DNA of 5,118 nucleotides from Actinomycetes bacterium (lineage in GTDB: Bacteria > Actinomycetota > Acidimicrobiia > Acidimicrobiales > Palsa-688): positions 1 through 5,118 of the forward strand of contig JAKACE010000177.1 in assembly GCA_021821705.1 (NCBI GenBank), given 5' to 3'. The position numbers and the translations under genes are program-made. This document shows positions 4,434 through 5,118 of this stretch, piece by piece (the first letter of the stretch is position 1; each line of letters opens with the position of its first letter). The notes beneath the pieces were generated by a model. The model had not been told where the DNA came from, did no database searches, and worked only from the letters and a program-made list of their open reading frames with translations.

Positions 4434-4979
4434 GTGCAGTTGGGGGCGCCTGTTCTGCGCTTTGCGCAGCTGTCTTCGAAAAGAGGAGAGAGCGCTGTGC
4501 GTAAGTACCGACCGTGGCTTCGCCGTGACCAAATGGCTCCCAGGGGGTATGCGGCAGTGGTGTCCTCGATCGCCGCCCGCCAGGTGGCCGATGCGGCCCG
4601 TCAGCGTACGGCGCCCGAGCGGGGCCAGTTGGCGGTCCCGACCCGGTTGCCCGTGCGAGGGCGCTCGAGCGCGGCTGTGCGCCGCCGGCAGGTCCTGACG
4701 GTCATGGCCGTGGCGCTGGCGGTGCCGGCCCTGGCCGCGGTGGCCACGGGCTCGACGGTGGCCTGGTGGGTGGTGGTGGCGTTGTTGCCCCTGGTGTGCG
4801 CTTACCTGGCGGTGCTCTTCCACAATCGGCGCCTGCTGGCCGAGCGGGAGATCAACTCGGCCTTCCTCGGCTCGGCGGACCGCACGGACGCGACGCTGGC
4901 CGAGTTGTTCGCCGACCCGTTCGAGCACTTGGACGAGCGTCCCGAGCGGCTGCGGGCTGCCGGCGGGCGCGACTGGTAG
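4434..4979 (+). CDS. Small two-helix membrane protein of unknown function
   Basis: This 181-aa protein (160 aa from the second start) is of a type I do not recognise with confidence. Residues 22-86 are basic and probably cytoplasmic (RKYRPWLRRDQ, then SSIAARQVADAARQR). RRRQ at 84-87 precedes two hydrophobic helices, about 88-105 and 108-128, joined by a very short turn (TGS). A charged tail follows (NRRLLAEREINSAFLG, then Asp/Glu-rich to the end). Positive residues flank both helices, so the pair looks like a hairpin with both termini inside. The layout of a WLRR-type basic N-terminus, RRRxVL before a helical hairpin and an Arg-rich exit is loosely like the actinobacterial divisome protein SepX/GlpR, but that is only an impression. 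The gene has its own promoter. Two in-frame GTG starts, 4434 and 4497, each have a good SD, so the true N-terminus is unsettled. Confidence 0.75.
   Translation: MQLGAPVLRFAQLSSKRGESAVRKYRPWLRRDQMAPRGYAAVVSSIAARQVADAARQRTAPERGQLAVPTRLPVRGRSSAAVRRRQVLTVMAVALAVPALAAVATGSTVAWWVVVALLPLVCAYLAVLFHNRRLLAEREINSAFLGSADRTDATLAELFADPFEHLDERPERLRAAGGRDW
4455..4469 (+). other. Strong mRNA hairpin between the two candidate starts
   Basis: CTGCGC (4455-4460) pairs with GCGCAG (4464-4469) around a TTT loop. The stem starts 21 nt after the first GTG and ends 14 nt before the second SD. It would form in the mRNA just inside the long form's coding region and could bias initiation towards one start. Confidence 0.4.
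4484..4488 (+). promoter_or_regulatory. Second, internal ribosome binding site (for GTG 4497)
   Basis: AGGAG within the run GAGGAGAG lies 8 nt before GTG at 4497, which is in frame with GTG 4434 and 21 codons downstream. Spacing and strength equal or exceed those of the first site, and the product would start at the basic segment RKYRPWLRRD. Confidence 0.55.
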
Positions 4980-5022
4980 GTGGCTGCGGGCGCAGGTGCC
5001 CCGCTCGACTGCGCCAGGCCAC
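4980..5022. terminator. Stem-loop between convergent genes, candidate bidirectional terminator
   Basis: The outer stem is GTGGC (4980-4984) with GCCAC (5018-5022), and the inner stem is GGCGCAG (4989-4995) with CTGCGCC (5009-5015). A 4/2-nt internal loop separates them, and the terminal loop is 13 nt. The structure fills the whole gap between the stop of the membrane protein gene and the end of the leftward gene, where a two-way terminator is expected. There is no U-run on either strand. Confidence 0.4.
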
Positions 5023-5118
5023 TAGGAAGCGGGTGGCCCGCCCAGGGCTCTGCGCCATTGCTCCAGAGAGCCAGCGAACGCCGGGCGCGCCGTCCACGCC
5101 AGCACGCGCAGCAGTAGG
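5022..5118 (-). CDS. C-terminal end of a leftward gene, product unknown (truncated by window edge)
   Basis: The minus strand from the right edge reads 31 codons to TAG at 5024-5022. The sequence includes LLLRVLAWTARPAFAGSLEQ and ends RRALGGPPAS. The regular mix of hydrophobic, basic and aromatic residues, with mostly G/C third positions, looks like a real C-terminus. The neighbouring stem-loop also fits a gene end. Too little is present to name a family. The plus-strand frame opposite (from GTG 4980) is less protein-like and stops inside the window. Confidence 0.45.
   Translation of the reverse strand, partial: LLLRVLAWTARPAFAGSLEQWRRALGGPPAS

Noticed and set aside
1..5118. A multi-gene defence, mobile or biosynthetic system
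   Set aside because: No transposase, integrase, nuclease, helicase, toxin-antitoxin pair or clustered biosynthetic enzymes are present; the genes look functionally unrelated and separately transcribed.

Overview
The window is very GC-rich, with G or C at most third codon positions and GTG used as a start codon for two genes. Its genes have actinobacterial-looking sequences: a MarR-type regulator, a single-domain universal stress protein, a D-aminoacyl-tRNA deacylase and a Thr-rich secreted protein. An actinobacterium, perhaps of the Acidimicrobiia type, is the best guess. This is inferred from composition and protein style, because no rRNA or other phylogenetic marker is present.

Layout. Bases 1-848 read rightward: the 3' end of a MarR-family regulator, possibly a tiny coupled ORF (213-323), and a universal stress protein (339-848). 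Bases 885-3739 read leftward. In transcription order these are a cupin protein (3739-3233), a secreted or anchored Thr/Arg/Pro-rich low-complexity protein (3107-1899) carrying an exact-period 27-bp tandem repeat, and, after a 381-bp gap with no convincing gene, a family 2 glycosyltransferase (1517-885). The stress protein and the glycosyltransferase converge with only 36 bp between them. Bases 3790-4979 read rightward again: dtd (3790-4227), divergent from the cupin gene across 50 bp, then a small two-helix membrane protein (4434-4979) behind a clear SigA-type promoter (4369-4397). A leftward gene ends at 5022 and runs off the right edge.

The genes do not form an obvious pathway or operon. 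This looks like a stretch of individually transcribed chromosomal genes, housekeeping (dtd) and stress or surface-related, and I see no mobile element, CRISPR array, RNA gene, toxin-antitoxin pair or defence system. I found no support for a previously undescribed multi-gene system. The most interesting local signals are the 27-bp repeat array in the Thr-rich gene, the paired in-frame SD/GTG starts with a strong hairpin between them in the membrane protein gene, an inverted repeat embracing the -35 box of that gene's promoter, and a Ser-to-Pro change in the Dtd SQxTL motif.
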